From Balneolaceae bacterium (lineage in GTDB: Bacteria > Bacteroidota > Rhodothermia > Balneolales > Balneolaceae): a DNA stretch of 64,000 nucleotides. This document shows positions 1-8,887 of this stretch, one piece after another. Numbering within the stretch: the stretch's first letter is position 1; the number at the start of each line of letters is the position of its first letter. The DNA lies in assembly GCA_034521495.1 (NCBI GenBank), contig JAXHMK010000010.1, forward strand, positions 744,001 to 808,000, given 5' to 3'. The position numbers were made by a program, and so were the translations under genes. The notes beneath the pieces were generated by a model. The model had not been told where the DNA came from, did not search any database, and saw nothing but the letters and a program-made list of their open reading frames with translations.

Positions 1-189
1 GTATGCGGCCCAAATTCCGAGTTCATGGAATTCTGTATCATCATCCAGGAGCAAATTGATCCGCTCCCTGGCCGTCAGTTTGCCTTTTTTATGCTGCTTT
101 TCAATTCTTTCGGGACCACCCCCTTTTTCAATCTTTTCTTTCTCATTTTCTAACGATTCGATAAGCTCCCGGAACCAATCTTCTTTCAT
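1..189 (-). CDS. Acyl-CoA carboxylase carboxyltransferase subunit, N-terminal fragment
   Basis: The minus-strand frame opens at an ATG (187-189) and runs off the left edge of the window, giving 63 residues. It reads as a lysine/glutamate-rich lead followed by [15 protein letters not shown] and [11 protein letters not shown], then a segment ending ELGIWAAY. The ARERI-LLLD block is the typical start of the carboxyltransferase (beta) subunit of propionyl-CoA, methylmalonyl-CoA or acetyl-CoA carboxylases, which moves a carboxyl group from carboxybiotin to an acyl-CoA. The substrate cannot be decided from this part. The gene is divergent from the GWxTD gene at 318. Confidence 0.8.
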   Translation of the reverse strand, partial: MKEDWFRELIESLENEKEKIEKGGGPERIEKQHKKGKLTARERINLLLDDDTEFHELGIWAAY

Positions 190-317
190 TATGCTTGATA
201 TTAGATTAATTTGTTGAGTTGATAATACCGATTGTGATTACCACGTTCCAATAGGGTAAAATAAAAACCGCTGAATGCGTTATAAATGAAGTATATCATT
301 ACTTAAACTTTTTCAAA

Positions 318-1757
318 ATGATAAAACAAATATCTATTCTAACCCTGCTTTTTTTCCTTCTCACTACCACCATTTATGGTCAAAGACAAGAACAACAGCG
401 CAGTAGTGCCTACCAGGCATTGTTAGTGCGTACAGATCGTCCACACGCATACTTTGATCATGTTACTTTTCCTGCAAATGATGGAACTTCACAATTCGCA
501 TTCCTTTTTCGGCTCGATTACGATTCTGCAAACTTTTTAAAAACCAGTGCCAACATGGAGGCGCCACAACCCGATGCTGAATATTATGCCAACGTCCAGA
601 TCGGTCTTGAAATTTTTGAAGGCCCGGTTTCCAGGTCAAGAAACTCTTCACGCATTCCCACATCCATACACAGAGATAACTGGCAGGATACGCTTTGGGT
701 TGATTCCTTCGAAAAAACCAAATCAAGAACAGATTATTTCCAGGGTTTGATGAATACTCATCTCGATACCGGTGACTATCACTATAAAGTACAGCTACCA
801 CGAACAGAGTTGCCTGCTGCATCAGGAAGCCGATCATCACGAAGAACCGGTTCAACGATGCCGAATACTACACGAAATGTTACCATAACAGGTTTAGATG
901 GTAATGAGAAACCTGATTTTATTCTCTTAAAATCCTTTCAACCGAATGCAACTTCTTTCTCAGCTACTTTTTTGAATTACGGGGATAATGTTCTTTATGG
1001 TGAAGATTACAGCATTTTGATTCGATTACCTTCAGATTCAGAGTCCAATTCCCTGAATTTGAATTTATACCGATTAACTGGAGGAGCAAATACCGATTCG
1101 GAGGAACTACGTCATTCACAAGAAATATCTGCTGAAAATATTGTACAACTTGGTGATATCAGCCTGACAAATACGAATGGTGAAATTGGTTTTGAAGCAA
1201 GCATCTCGGATGAAGGAAACAACTACGCTTATATACAGATTCCAAATAAAAATTTTGAAAACTCCATGTACAGGCTGGCCCTTGAGGACAGTGAATCGGA
1301 TGAGGTGATTGGTGAAAAAAGAATCACCTCCCAATGGTTAGATATGCCGGTTAGCCTTTATAATCTCGATGTGGCTATTAATATGCTGCGGTTTATTGTA
1401 AGCAATGAAAAACTGAGCGAATTAAACTCCGGATCTGATTCTGCACGAGAACGAAAATTCAGAGAATTCTGGGCGCAGAGAGATCCCTCTCCAGATACCG
1501 AATTCAATGAATTGATGACGGAATATTATAACCGTATTGATTATGCCTATAAAGAGTTTTCATCTCTCCAGGTACAAGGTTTCAACACGGATCAGGGCAA
1601 AGCTTATATTCTGTACGGGCCACCAGATCAGATAAACCGCCAATTACCTACGAATGCTCCCACACGCGAAATCTGGGAATATCCAAACAAAACCCTCATT
1701 TTTGAGGCTACAACAGGCTTCGGCGATTTTAAACTGATTTCAGAGCAGCAGTCGTAG
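318..1757 (+). CDS. GWxTD domain-containing secreted protein
   Basis: A 479-residue protein with an N-terminal signal peptide (hydrophobic residues 6-20, likely cleaved after IYGQ). The last 110 residues carry the GWxTD-type domain: FWAQRDPSPDTEFNE, then YYNRIDYAYKEF, then GFNTDQGKAYILYGPPDQI, ending with WEYPNKTLIFE. Here the name-giving motif reads GFNTD rather than GWxTD. The family is common in Bacteroidota-like and Acidobacteria genomes and has no settled biochemical role. The middle of the protein looks like beta-sandwich repeats. It is probably periplasmic or exported. It sits alone, 106 bases before pdxA. Confidence 0.85.
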   Translation: MIKQISILTLLFFLLTTTIYGQRQEQQRSSAYQALLVRTDRPHAYFDHVTFPANDGTSQFAFLFRLDYDSANFLKTSANMEAPQPDAEYYANVQIGLEIFEGPVSRSRNSSRIPTSIHRDNWQDTLWVDSFEKTKSRTDYFQGLMNTHLDTGDYHYKVQLPRTELPAASGSRSSRRTGSTMPNTTRNVTITGLDGNEKPDFILLKSFQPNATSFSATFLNYGDNVLYGEDYSILIRLPSDSESNSLNLNLYRLTGGANTDSEELRHSQEISAENIVQLGDISLTNTNGEIGFEASISDEGNNYAYIQIPNKNFENSMYRLALEDSESDEVIGEKRITSQWLDMPVSLYNLDVAINMLRFIVSNEKLSELNSGSDSARERKFREFWAQRDPSPDTEFNELMTEYYNRIDYAYKEFSSLQVQGFNTDQGKAYILYGPPDQINRQLPTNAPTREIWEYPNKTLIFEATTGFGDFKLISEQQS

Positions 1758-1863
1758 GTGTGTTCAGCGGATGAGTGTATAGGATCAAATTTTGTATCTG
1801 TTCACATCACCCATCCAATGAATTGGCATTTTCTCATCGCCATTGACTTTTCTATTTTCTGAT

Positions 1864-2859
1864 ATGATACCAACAATAGCAATTAGTATGGGAGATCCCA
1901 ACGGAATTGGGCCTGAAGTGACACTGAAATCTCTTCAGAGAACTGATCTCGGTAATTCAATCCCAGTGTGGATTGGCAGTCAAAATGTGTTTGAATACTA
2001 TTCAGATAAATTTGATATCCAACTCCCCATAAAAAACTTTCAAAAGAGTGATACATTAGAATCCGGGTCCGTCTATCTGTTTGATATTTTTGAAAACTCC
2101 GATTTTGAAATCACATCCGGTAAGATTTCAAAAAAAGCGGGTAGTTTGGCGATGCAAGCTGTGGAAAAGGGAATTGAGCTATGCATGAATGGACAAGCGA
2201 ATGCGCTCACAACCGCCTCCATATCAAAAGAAGCTATTCATATGGCGGGTTATAAGGTTCCTGGCCACACTGAATTTCTTGCAGAAAAAACCGGAACAGA
2301 TGATGTTGTAATGGTACTGGCCAGTGATGATCTTCGGGTGGCTCTTGCAACAATTCACATTCCGCTGAAAGATGTCAACAGATCCATCCAGAAAAAGAAA
2401 CTCAAAACGAATCTTCAAATTTTGTATAAAAGTTTACGTGAGGATTTTGGAATTGAAAATCCAAAAATTGGTGTACTGGGGTTGAACCCGCATGCCGGAG
2501 ACGGCGGAGTTATTGGAACCGAGGAGATTGAACGAATCACTCCCGCCCTTGATGAACTTTCTGATGAAGAAATTTTAGTTGATGGCCCGTTTGCTGCGGA
2601 TGGCTATTTCGGGAGTCAGCTCTATAAAATTTATGATGCCACTTTTGCTATGTACCACGACCAGGGATTGATTCCTTTTAAAGCACTCACGTTTGGTGAA
2701 GGTGTCAATTTTACTGCGGGCTTACCGATCATTCGTACATCACCCGATCACGGAACCGCCTTTGATATTGCCGGAAAAAATATTGCCGATGAGCAGTCGT
2801 TTCAATCAGCGTATGATTTGGCTGTTACAATGGCACAAAACCGAATTCGTAAATCGTAA
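1864..2859 (+). CDS. pdxA: 4-hydroxythreonine-4-phosphate dehydrogenase
   Basis: About 331 residues from the ATG at 1864, which gives the canonical start MIPTIAISMGDPNGIGPEV; the frame is open back to 1843 but the extra seven residues do not fit the family. PdxA oxidises 4-phosphohydroxy-L-threonine with NAD in the DXP-dependent route to pyridoxal phosphate and needs a divalent metal. Visible family marks are GDPNGIGPE near the start, GHTEFLAEKTG, GLNPHAGDGG, the metal-site segment MYHDQGLIPFK and the late FTAGLPIIRTSPDHGTAFDI. It is cytosolic. Its stop codon directly abuts the methyltransferase start, so the two are almost certainly co-transcribed. No pdxJ is in the window. Confidence 0.96.
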   Translation: MIPTIAISMGDPNGIGPEVTLKSLQRTDLGNSIPVWIGSQNVFEYYSDKFDIQLPIKNFQKSDTLESGSVYLFDIFENSDFEITSGKISKKAGSLAMQAVEKGIELCMNGQANALTTASISKEAIHMAGYKVPGHTEFLAEKTGTDDVVMVLASDDLRVALATIHIPLKDVNRSIQKKKLKTNLQILYKSLREDFGIENPKIGVLGLNPHAGDGGVIGTEEIERITPALDELSDEEILVDGPFAADGYFGSQLYKIYDATFAMYHDQGLIPFKALTFGEGVNFTAGLPIIRTSPDHGTAFDIAGKNIADEQSFQSAYDLAVTMAQNRIRKS

Positions 2860-3636
2860 ATGGATCTAACATTGCAAGAAAAACCGACCTACTCCGTACT
2901 TGCCGATATTTATGATACTGTTATGTCGGATGTGGACTATGAAACCTGGGCTGATTATATCGATGAAATCATCCTGATGCATCAACCCACAGCCCGCTCA
3001 ATTCTTGAACTGGCCTGCGGAACCGGCACGATTGCACTCTCACTCGAAGAACTGGATTGCTATAAAATAACAGCAACGGATGGATCGGAGGATATGATCA
3101 GAATTGCAAAGCGGAAAGCAGCTACTGTGAATTCCGAGATTGATTTTCATACAATGAATTTCCTTGATCTCTCTTTTGATGAATCGTTCGATGTGATCTA
3201 CATGGTATTCGACAGCCTCAACTATCTTCACACGAAAGATGATATCATTCAGCTTCACGATGAGGTGAAAAATATTTTAAATCCCGGGGGTATTTTTGTG
3301 TATGATTTTACCACTCCCAGAAATTCACGCAAGGCCATTCGCTTTCTGGACAATGAATCCAAAGATATTAACGGAGAATATCGATATCACAGGAAGAGTT
3401 CATTTAATGCTAAAGAAAGGATTCATACGAACCGGTTCTATATCGAAAAAATTGACGGATCCAGCGGCGATATTATTGAAAAATTTAAGGAACAGCATCA
3501 ACAAAAAATTTATACACTTAACGAGTTAAAGTCTGTTATTAAGGAAACTGATTTTGAGATTATTCAGGCGTACGATGGATTTGAGTTGAAACCGGCTCAT
3601 CCAAAAAGCCTTAGAATTACAATGGTATTAAAATGA
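2860..3636 (+). CDS. Class I SAM-dependent methyltransferase
   Basis: A 258-residue cytosolic protein whose ATG follows the pdxA stop with no gap. Motif I of the SAM-binding Rossmann fold is ILELACGTGTIALSL (about residues 47-61). An acidic post-II residue appears in ITATDGSEDMI, and a proline-containing motif near NPGGIFVYDFTTP is typical of the small-molecule methyltransferase clan. The substrate cannot be read from the sequence. The 3' end overlaps ftsE by four bases (ATGA), so pdxA, this gene and ftsE form one tightly packed transcription unit. Confidence 0.88.
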   Translation: MDLTLQEKPTYSVLADIYDTVMSDVDYETWADYIDEIILMHQPTARSILELACGTGTIALSLEELDCYKITATDGSEDMIRIAKRKAATVNSEIDFHTMNFLDLSFDESFDVIYMVFDSLNYLHTKDDIIQLHDEVKNILNPGGIFVYDFTTPRNSRKAIRFLDNESKDINGEYRYHRKSSFNAKERIHTNRFYIEKIDGSSGDIIEKFKEQHQQKIYTLNELKSVIKETDFEIIQAYDGFELKPAHPKSLRITMVLK

Positions 3637-4310
3637 GCGGCAACGAAGTTATACAGATGATGAATGTATCGGTGGCCTACAACGGCACAACGGTACTTGG
3701 CGATATCGATTTCTCACTTGATGTTGGTGAGTTTTGTTATGTGATAGGAAAAACAGGAGCGGGAAAAAGTTCGTTTTTGAAACTGATATATAAAGATGTA
3801 AATCCTGTAAAAGGATTGGTTAAAGTAGCCGATTTTGATCTGTCAAATCTCCCGGACAAAAAAGTCCCCTATCTACGGAGAAGAATTGGAGTAGTATTCC
3901 AGGATTTCCAACTGCTGCCAGACCGAAATGTATTTGAGAATGTTGCATTTGCACTTCGGGTCACCGGCCAAAATAAACGGTTCATCAAACAACGAGTAAT
4001 TGAAGTTTTGGGTTTAGTTGGGTTAAGTCATAAAAGAAAAGCGATGCCCAACGATCTTTCCGGCGGTGAAAAACAACGAGTTGTAATAGCAAGAGCGCTG
4101 GCAAATGAACCACGTCTTTTATTGGCCGACGAACCCACCGGGAATCTCGATCCCGAAGCCAGTGCTTCCATCATGGAGCTGCTTCATCAAATCAACAATC
4201 GCGGAATGAGTGTTTTGATGGTAACCCACGACTATGACGTAATTCGAAAATTCCCGAACCGTACCGTACAAATTGAAAATGGTGATTTACAGGATATTAA
4301 CGTTCTGTAA
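3633..4310 (+). CDS. ftsE: Cell-division ABC ATPase FtsE-like
   Basis: A 225-residue ABC ATPase. Walker A is GKTGAGKSS, the Q-loop region is [19 protein letters not shown], the signature is LSGGEKQR, Walker B with the D-loop is [12 protein letters not shown], and the H-loop is VTHDYD. Length and the FQDFQLL/NVFENV wording fit FtsE, which with FtsX controls peptidoglycan hydrolases at the septum. The start overlaps the previous stop. The usual ftsX partner does not follow; a 72-residue membrane protein does. A LolD-type ATPase is the main alternative, but the FtsE reading is better supported by length and motif wording. Confidence 0.85.
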   Translation: MSGNEVIQMMNVSVAYNGTTVLGDIDFSLDVGEFCYVIGKTGAGKSSFLKLIYKDVNPVKGLVKVADFDLSNLPDKKVPYLRRRIGVVFQDFQLLPDRNVFENVAFALRVTGQNKRFIKQRVIEVLGLVGLSHKRKAMPNDLSGGEKQRVVIARALANEPRLLLADEPTGNLDPEASASIMELLHQINNRGMSVLMVTHDYDVIRKFPNRTVQIENGDLQDINVL

Positions 4311-4386
4311 CTCTAACTTCTTCTTTTGAAATATTCAGATTAAATATATTTTTTCTCAGAGTTAACCGTAAATTTATTCATTCATC

Positions 4387-4605
4387 ATGATTGATTTTCT
4401 ATCGGGTCTCTTTTTGGATCTGCTTCTATTTGGCGGAATTATTCTTTTACTGATTAGCCCTTTCCAAAAATTCAAAGAGCACAGAAAATATTTGATTCCA
4501 CTTGGACTTATATTTGTTGCCATTGGGATCGCCTTCATTGATTGGGGTGCCGTTCAAGCAGCATATTGGGAAGGTTATGATGCTGCTAACGGTGGACAAA
4601 GGTAA
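4387..4605 (+). CDS. Small two-span membrane protein
   Basis: A 72-residue protein I do not recognise. It has two hydrophobic segments (about residues 5-25 and 36-56) joined by a short basic loop FQKFKEHRKY, and a short polar tail rich in G, D and N. The pattern fits a hairpin in the inner membrane. It starts 76 bases after ftsE. A weak stem (AGGTTT with AAACCT) lies just downstream near 4630-4651. Confidence 0.6.
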   Translation: MIDFLSGLFLDLLLFGGIILLLISPFQKFKEHRKYLIPLGLIFVAIGIAFIDWGAVQAAYWEGYDAANGGQR

Positions 4606-4713
4606 ATTCTATTCTCTTTTAATATTAACAGGTTTGAGTATGTCTAAACCTGATCTGTTAACTGCATGTCAATAAAAATTGCAATAGATATGTAAATATG
4701 TTAATATGTATTC

Positions 4714-4989
4714 ATGCGAACCACAATCGATTTACCGGATTCTATTTTAAAAAAAGCCAAAATGAAGGCTGTAAAAGACAATATTACGCTCAAAGAGCTG
4801 TTCATCCGAAGCCTGGAACATGAACTTGAGAGTTCCGGCAGTAGATCTGGTCTATCCAAGGCCCCCTGGAAAAAATTACAAGGGAAGGGTTCAGCCTCAG
4901 GTATTTCCCCTACTGATTCCGGCTTTGAAGGATATTCCGGTCCCGATTGGAACCACTCCATTCAGGTTAATGAACCTGATGAAGATTGA
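4714..4989 (+). CDS. VapB-type antitoxin, ribbon-helix-helix
   Basis: A 91-residue protein beginning MRTTIDLPDSILKKAKMKA, the usual beta strand plus helix start of a ribbon-helix-helix DNA-binding antitoxin, then LKELFIRSLEHEL. The C-terminal half is disordered, glycine/serine-rich and acidic, as expected for the toxin-wrapping part. It overlaps the PIN toxin gene by four bases. The 60 bases upstream are very AT-rich with repeated ATATGT-like steps (about 4688-4712), a plausible autoregulated operator. Confidence 0.85.
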   Translation: MRTTIDLPDSILKKAKMKAVKDNITLKELFIRSLEHELESSGSRSGLSKAPWKKLQGKGSASGISPTDSGFEGYSGPDWNHSIQVNEPDED

Positions 4990-5384
4990 TATTACTGGAT
5001 ACACATATCTGGCTTTGGTGGTTATTAGGGGATGGAAATTTATCCCCACAAGAAAGAGAGGCACTTGATAACAAAGCATCTGTCAAAGAACTTTGCATCT
5101 CATGGGTTACCATTTGGGAGACGGAAATGCTGGAGAGAAAACAACGAATTACACTTCAACCAAACTTTCAGACCTGGATTTATCAAGCAACGAATTCTTC
5201 ATTTATGACAATTCTTCCCGTTGATGTTGAAGTTGTACTCACTCAGCGAAACTTACCGAAATCATTCCATGCCGATCCAGCTGACAGGCTCATCACTGCA
5301 ACCTCCATCCTCTCGAAATACCCTCTTGCTACGCATGACGGGAGAATACTACAATCTGAAGCTTGTGAAATTTGGGCTGTTTAG
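4986..5384 (+). CDS. VapC-type PIN-domain ribonuclease toxin
   Basis: A 132-residue PIN-domain protein. The start is a TTG at 4986 that overlaps the antitoxin stop (TTGA); it gives LLDTHIWLWWLLGD with the first catalytic aspartate. Further acidic positions are the glutamate in SWVTIWETEML, the aspartates in HADPADRLITATSI, and THDGRIL near the C-terminus. The family cleaves RNA when freed from its antitoxin. Gene order antitoxin-toxin is standard. The TTG start and overlap imply translational coupling, which keeps toxin output below that of antitoxin. Confidence 0.88.
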   Translation: MILLDTHIWLWWLLGDGNLSPQEREALDNKASVKELCISWVTIWETEMLERKQRITLQPNFQTWIYQATNSSFMTILPVDVEVVLTQRNLPKSFHADPADRLITATSILSKYPLATHDGRILQSEACEIWAV

Positions 5385-5682
5385 GTAAGAAAAAGATGGT
5401 ATGTCTTCTTGATAAGATTGAACTTTGAGTTATTCGCACAAGGTACAGTTTGACTATATTTTAACCTGAGTTCGGGATAAGAACGTTGAAAATGAAAGCC
5501 CCTCCTATGATTAGGAGGAGTTCGGGAAGGTAGAAAGTAGATTAAATCTTGAATTGAACTAAATTCTGTTTCAACCACCCCTAAATCCCCTCCTTGGAAA
5601 AGGAAGGGACTTTTCCATGCCAATTCTTAATATTCTTATTACAAGTTCACGTTATTTTAAGGCTTATTCAAACATACCATGT
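5385..5682. repeat. Intergenic region with palindromes, including a solo DUF559-cassette-like end
   Basis: No gene is seen here. At 5501-5518 there is a perfect 7-bp stem with a 4-base loop (CCTCCTA/TAGGAGG). At 5574-5616 there is an imperfect palindrome preceded by ACCCCTAAATCCCCTC, the same wording as the right end of the DUF559 cassette at 53067-53101. It lies between two converging genes and may also end transcription. Confidence 0.6.
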
Positions 5683-6462
5683 TTAGAATTCACTCAGAAC
5701 CAAATCACAAAACCGAAAAACCATCGTCCCTTTTCCTTCGGGTGATGGATATTCTTTCTCTTCGATCTCTCCTTTTTTAAACAGAACCGGTTCAGAAAAA
5801 ATAGGACCGTCAAACACGAACGTATGAAACTCGCCATTCTCTCCACAGGGATCAGTATCATCCTTAATATCCTTTAATATCTCATTTGAATACAACTCTC
5901 CGGCATATTCAGAAACCGCCTTATTTTTATCAACACAGACTAAAACAGCTTTAAATCCTTCTTCAATAAATGATTTTGCAAGCTGATTGGTATCCTCACC
6001 CCAGATCGGAAAAATTGGTTTTATTCCGATTTTATCGAGCTGTTTCTCCCTGTATTCTTTCAAATCCTCAAGAAAAATATCTCCAAAGGCACAGTGAGTG
6101 AATCCTTCATTTAACAAGATATTCATCTTCTCTTTCATGATAGAATCGTACTCATTCATCGATGGATTTTCAGGAAGCCTCAAGTATGTAATTGGAATAC
6201 CGAGAATCTCAGCTTGCCTCTCAATCAATTCCAAGCGAACTCCATGCATCGACACACGATTGGTGGATTCATTCACAGAAACCAGCAGTCGATCTACAGA
6301 AAACTGATCACCTTTCAGCAATCTTTGAAGAGTAATCGCACTGTCTTTGCCACCACTCCAGCTTAGGACAGTTTTGTGTTTTTGAGCGTCTGAATTCAAA
6401 CTATATACTCTAAACAAGTTAAAGATCCGCGAAGTCTTTGGAGACTTCGCGGATCTGGTCAT
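5683..6462 (-). CDS. PP-loop ATP-binding protein, DUF71/Dph6-like (possible B12 salvage)
   Basis: Up to 259 residues. The PP-loop is LSWSGGKDSAITL, followed by CAFGDIFLEDLKEYRE and later GENGEFHTFVFDGPIF, both typical of the DUF71/COG2102 family. In eukaryotes and archaea this family makes diphthamide. A bacterial branch has been predicted from gene neighbourhood to act in B12 salvage, and here the gene directly follows btuB and its cobalamin riboswitch. The listed ATG (6460-6462) abuts the btuB stop, but the first dozen residues are encoded by a palindromic repeat (6423-6456). A TTG at 6397-6399 would give a more normal N-terminus. No clear ribosome binding site decides between them. ATP-dependent amidation or ligation is likely; the substrate is unknown. 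Confidence 0.82.
   Translation of the reverse strand: MTRSAKSPKTSRIFNLFRVYSLNSDAQKHKTVLSWSGGKDSAITLQRLLKGDQFSVDRLLVSVNESTNRVSMHGVRLELIERQAEILGIPITYLRLPENPSMNEYDSIMKEKMNILLNEGFTHCAFGDIFLEDLKEYREKQLDKIGIKPIFPIWGEDTNQLAKSFIEEGFKAVLVCVDKNKAVSEYAGELYSNEILKDIKDDTDPCGENGEFHTFVFDGPIFSEPVLFKKGEIEEKEYPSPEGKGTMVFRFCDLVLSEF
6423..6456. repeat. Palindromic repeat at the start of the PP-loop gene
   Basis: Two arms, AGATCCGCGAAGTC and GACTTCGCGGATCT, surround a 6-base loop. Close relatives occur at 54147-54179 and 44756-44787, both between genes. This copy lies in the 5' part of the frame 5683-6462, in frame and without stops. Confidence 0.85.
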
Positions 6463-8370
6463 TTACAACGCAAACCGAACTCCTGCCCTTGCGTGAATTC
6501 CCATCGTGTTGTATCCGTACACTTCAGTGAAACCAGAATTAAACAGATTTCGAACAGTCCCGAATACCGTTAATGATTGATCGAAAACTTCATATTCAGC
6601 GTATAAATTAGCAAGTATGTAAGAATCCAAAGCCACTTCTTCGGGAGCGTAATTATTTGCAGGATTAAAGAACAGATCGGTTCGTTCGGTTGAAAATTCT
6701 CCGTCTGCTTTCACCATAAAACTGTTTGAAATTCGATACGAAGCGTTCAGTCCGAAATTGTGTTTTGGTAACCGTATCAATCCTCTCGAGGACTGTTTAT
6801 TACCGGAATCATCAAGTGTAATTGTCTTACCATCCAGGTAATTGTAGAAACTTCCAAGTGTAATACTCTTCCCAGCAAACCAGTTTATCTGAATTTCCAC
6901 TCCCCGTGTCTCTTCTCTGTCTCGGTTAATATAACCGGCCGATCCGAAGGCGATCAGATTATCAATCTTACGGTCAAAAAAGTGAGATTCAATTTTTAGA
7001 TTTTGATTCAGCAGGTAGCTCTCAAATCCTATCTGGATACTTCTGCTCTCTTCTGGTTCCAGATCCGCATTAGCACCAAATTGGCCAAAAAGCTGGTCTA
7101 AAGTGGGTGCTTTGAACCCGGTTCCAAAAGATCCAAAGAGTTTAAGATTCTCCGATATTTGATAGGATGGCGAGAAACTGTAGGTAGAATTCGTGCCATA
7201 CTCAGAGTGAATATTCATACGAAAACCCGCTTCTGCGCGAAGTCCGTTTCCGGCATCGAACAACAATGTACTGTAAGGACTTGTAAATGAAGCAGAGACT
7301 TCAGAAAGTTCGTTCTCTTCATCCGCCGGTAGTACCCCTTCTTGCCAATTCAAACCGGCCATGATATTTACAGACTGATTCAACTCATAATTTAGAAATG
7401 TATCAAAATTATGAAATGAGCCTTCTAACAACGTCTCCCCAAATTCCGATAAAAATTCACGTTCCGTTTTAGTAAACTGATAAGCAGAATTGAGTTGAAA
7501 ATCTCCCATCTCCGCTAAAACCTGTACTCCCGGATTCCACATATTCGTATAAAATGTGTTTGGTGCGTCCGTAAATGCGTCAGCATCATAGTCACCTTCA
7601 AAAACAGAGTACTTCAGAAAAGGTTTGATGGTGATTTCCTTCACAGGCCGAACGGAGATATTTCCATAAAATGAATCTTTTTGATACCCGTCATTTTCAA
7701 ATGATTCTGAACCTTCCGGGGTAGTAGCTGCACTGATTCCATCACTCGACTTTCTGCTGTAACCGATTGAATAGTTCAACCGATCTTGAACCGATCCACT
7801 GACATCCGCTGATCCTCTGAACGAATTATAGGCACCATATTCTATTGTTCCGTTTGGTTGAAATGTACCCCTGGCTTTTTCCTTTGTGATGATATTAATC
7901 ACACCGGCAAGCGCATCTGAACCATATAAGGTAGATTGATTTCCTTTCAGTACTTCAATTCGTTCCACGTTATGCAGTGGCAGCAGCCGCAAGTCAATGG
8001 CACCGCCAATTCCGGAAGGATCGTTTACGGCAATACCATCCAGTAAAATCAGTGTGTAAGATGAACTGGCTCCCTGCAGGAAAAGGTCTTGATTGTTAGC
8101 GGGTGATCCCATCGAATTGTTTACCCGAATTCCGCTGTGCTGATGTAAAAGTTGTGCTACATTAATTCCGGAACTCTGCTCGATTTCCTTTCTGTTAATA
8201 ATTAAAACCGGGCGTGATGTTTCACGGGCCGACACCGAGAGTTTGGAAGCTTGTACAACAATTTCGTCGAACTGAAGAGTTGTATCGGCAGGTTGAGAAG
8301 TGGTTTGTGCTTGTAATGATGAGGCACACAAAAAAGCCCCGACTATGAGTATTATGAATTGTTTGCTCAT
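6463..8370 (-). CDS. btuB: TonB-dependent vitamin B12 receptor BtuB
   Basis: A 635-residue outer-membrane receptor. Residues 1-21 form a signal peptide ending LQAQ. A TonB-box-like stretch DEIVVQASK follows. The plug domain contains ILLDGIAVNDPSG, LPLHNVERIEVLKGNQSTLYGSDALAGVINIIT, and a beta-barrel fills the rest, with the late plug-to-barrel and C-terminal strands ending in ARAGVRFAL. The length fits BtuB (about 600-640). The assignment to B12 rests on the cobalamin riboswitch about 130-330 bases upstream on the same strand. Uptake would need TonB-ExbBD and a BtuFCD permease, none of which is in the window. The PP-loop gene follows without a gap. Confidence 0.92.
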   Translation of the reverse strand: MSKQFIILIVGAFLCASSLQAQTTSQPADTTLQFDEIVVQASKLSVSARETSRPVLIINRKEIEQSSGINVAQLLHQHSGIRVNNSMGSPANNQDLFLQGASSSYTLILLDGIAVNDPSGIGGAIDLRLLPLHNVERIEVLKGNQSTLYGSDALAGVINIITKEKARGTFQPNGTIEYGAYNSFRGSADVSGSVQDRLNYSIGYSRKSSDGISAATTPEGSESFENDGYQKDSFYGNISVRPVKEITIKPFLKYSVFEGDYDADAFTDAPNTFYTNMWNPGVQVLAEMGDFQLNSAYQFTKTEREFLSEFGETLLEGSFHNFDTFLNYELNQSVNIMAGLNWQEGVLPADEENELSEVSASFTSPYSTLLFDAGNGLRAEAGFRMNIHSEYGTNSTYSFSPSYQISENLKLFGSFGTGFKAPTLDQLFGQFGANADLEPEESRSIQIGFESYLLNQNLKIESHFFDRKIDNLIAFGSAGYINRDREETRGVEIQINWFAGKSITLGSFYNYLDGKTITLDDSGNKQSSRGLIRLPKHNFGLNASYRISNSFMVKADGEFSTERTDLFFNPANNYAPEEVALDSYILANLYAEYEVFDQSLTVFGTVRNLFNSGFTEVYGYNTMGIHARAGVRFAL

Positions 8371-8496
8371 GGTTTTCTATTGAATTTAAAATTAAACCGA
8401 TGAGCTTCCGATGAAAAAAGGGTAGGGATATATAGAATCCGGATATAGTGATTCTCTATTCCCGGCTCTTCCTCCGAAAGCCTGAATAATGATTAG

Positions 8497-8696
8497 CAAA
8501 CAGGCAGGTCTTCTGACTTACTCATTGCCGGCTGCCTTCCCGTCCGAATTTTAGGACAGTGGCATGCAGAGCCAACAAAAAAATGAGTTTACAGCTACGG
8601 GGATAGTTCCGGATTCCCCATCCTTCGCATAAAACTATGGAGGACAGGCCACCGGATTCCCTTTTCAACCCGATCATAAATCGGGTACCTGTTGCT
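8497..8696 (-). promoter_or_regulatory. Cobalamin riboswitch upstream of btuB
   Basis: Read on the minus strand, the region shows the ordered boxes of the class I adenosylcobalamin element: ACAGGTACC, then GAAAAGGGAATCCGGTG, then GGGGAATCCGGAACTATCCC followed by CGTAGCTGT, then GCCACTGT, GGGAAGGC, and finally AGTCAGAAGACCTGCC. The element lies 127 bases before the btuB start. Binding of coenzyme B12 would be expected to shut off btuB and the following PP-loop gene. Boundaries are approximate. Confidence 0.93.
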
Positions 8697-8887
8697 ATTT
8701 TCATGGTAAGCTGATTTTTGCCAGAAGTCAACATCACTTTTCGATCATTTTCTCTTTAATTTTCGTTGATATAGTAGTCATCATTGAATAATAAGTGATC
8801 CGGTGAGTACTTTGACCAATGATTACTATTTACGCTTTCTTACTCATCGGATGAATCCCTCATTTTTTAAAACGAATAGAAGGAATT

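Noticed and set aside
8522-8737. A 71-codon minus-strand frame upstream of btuB.
   Set aside because: It lies over the cobalamin riboswitch; the conserved RNA boxes explain the sequence.
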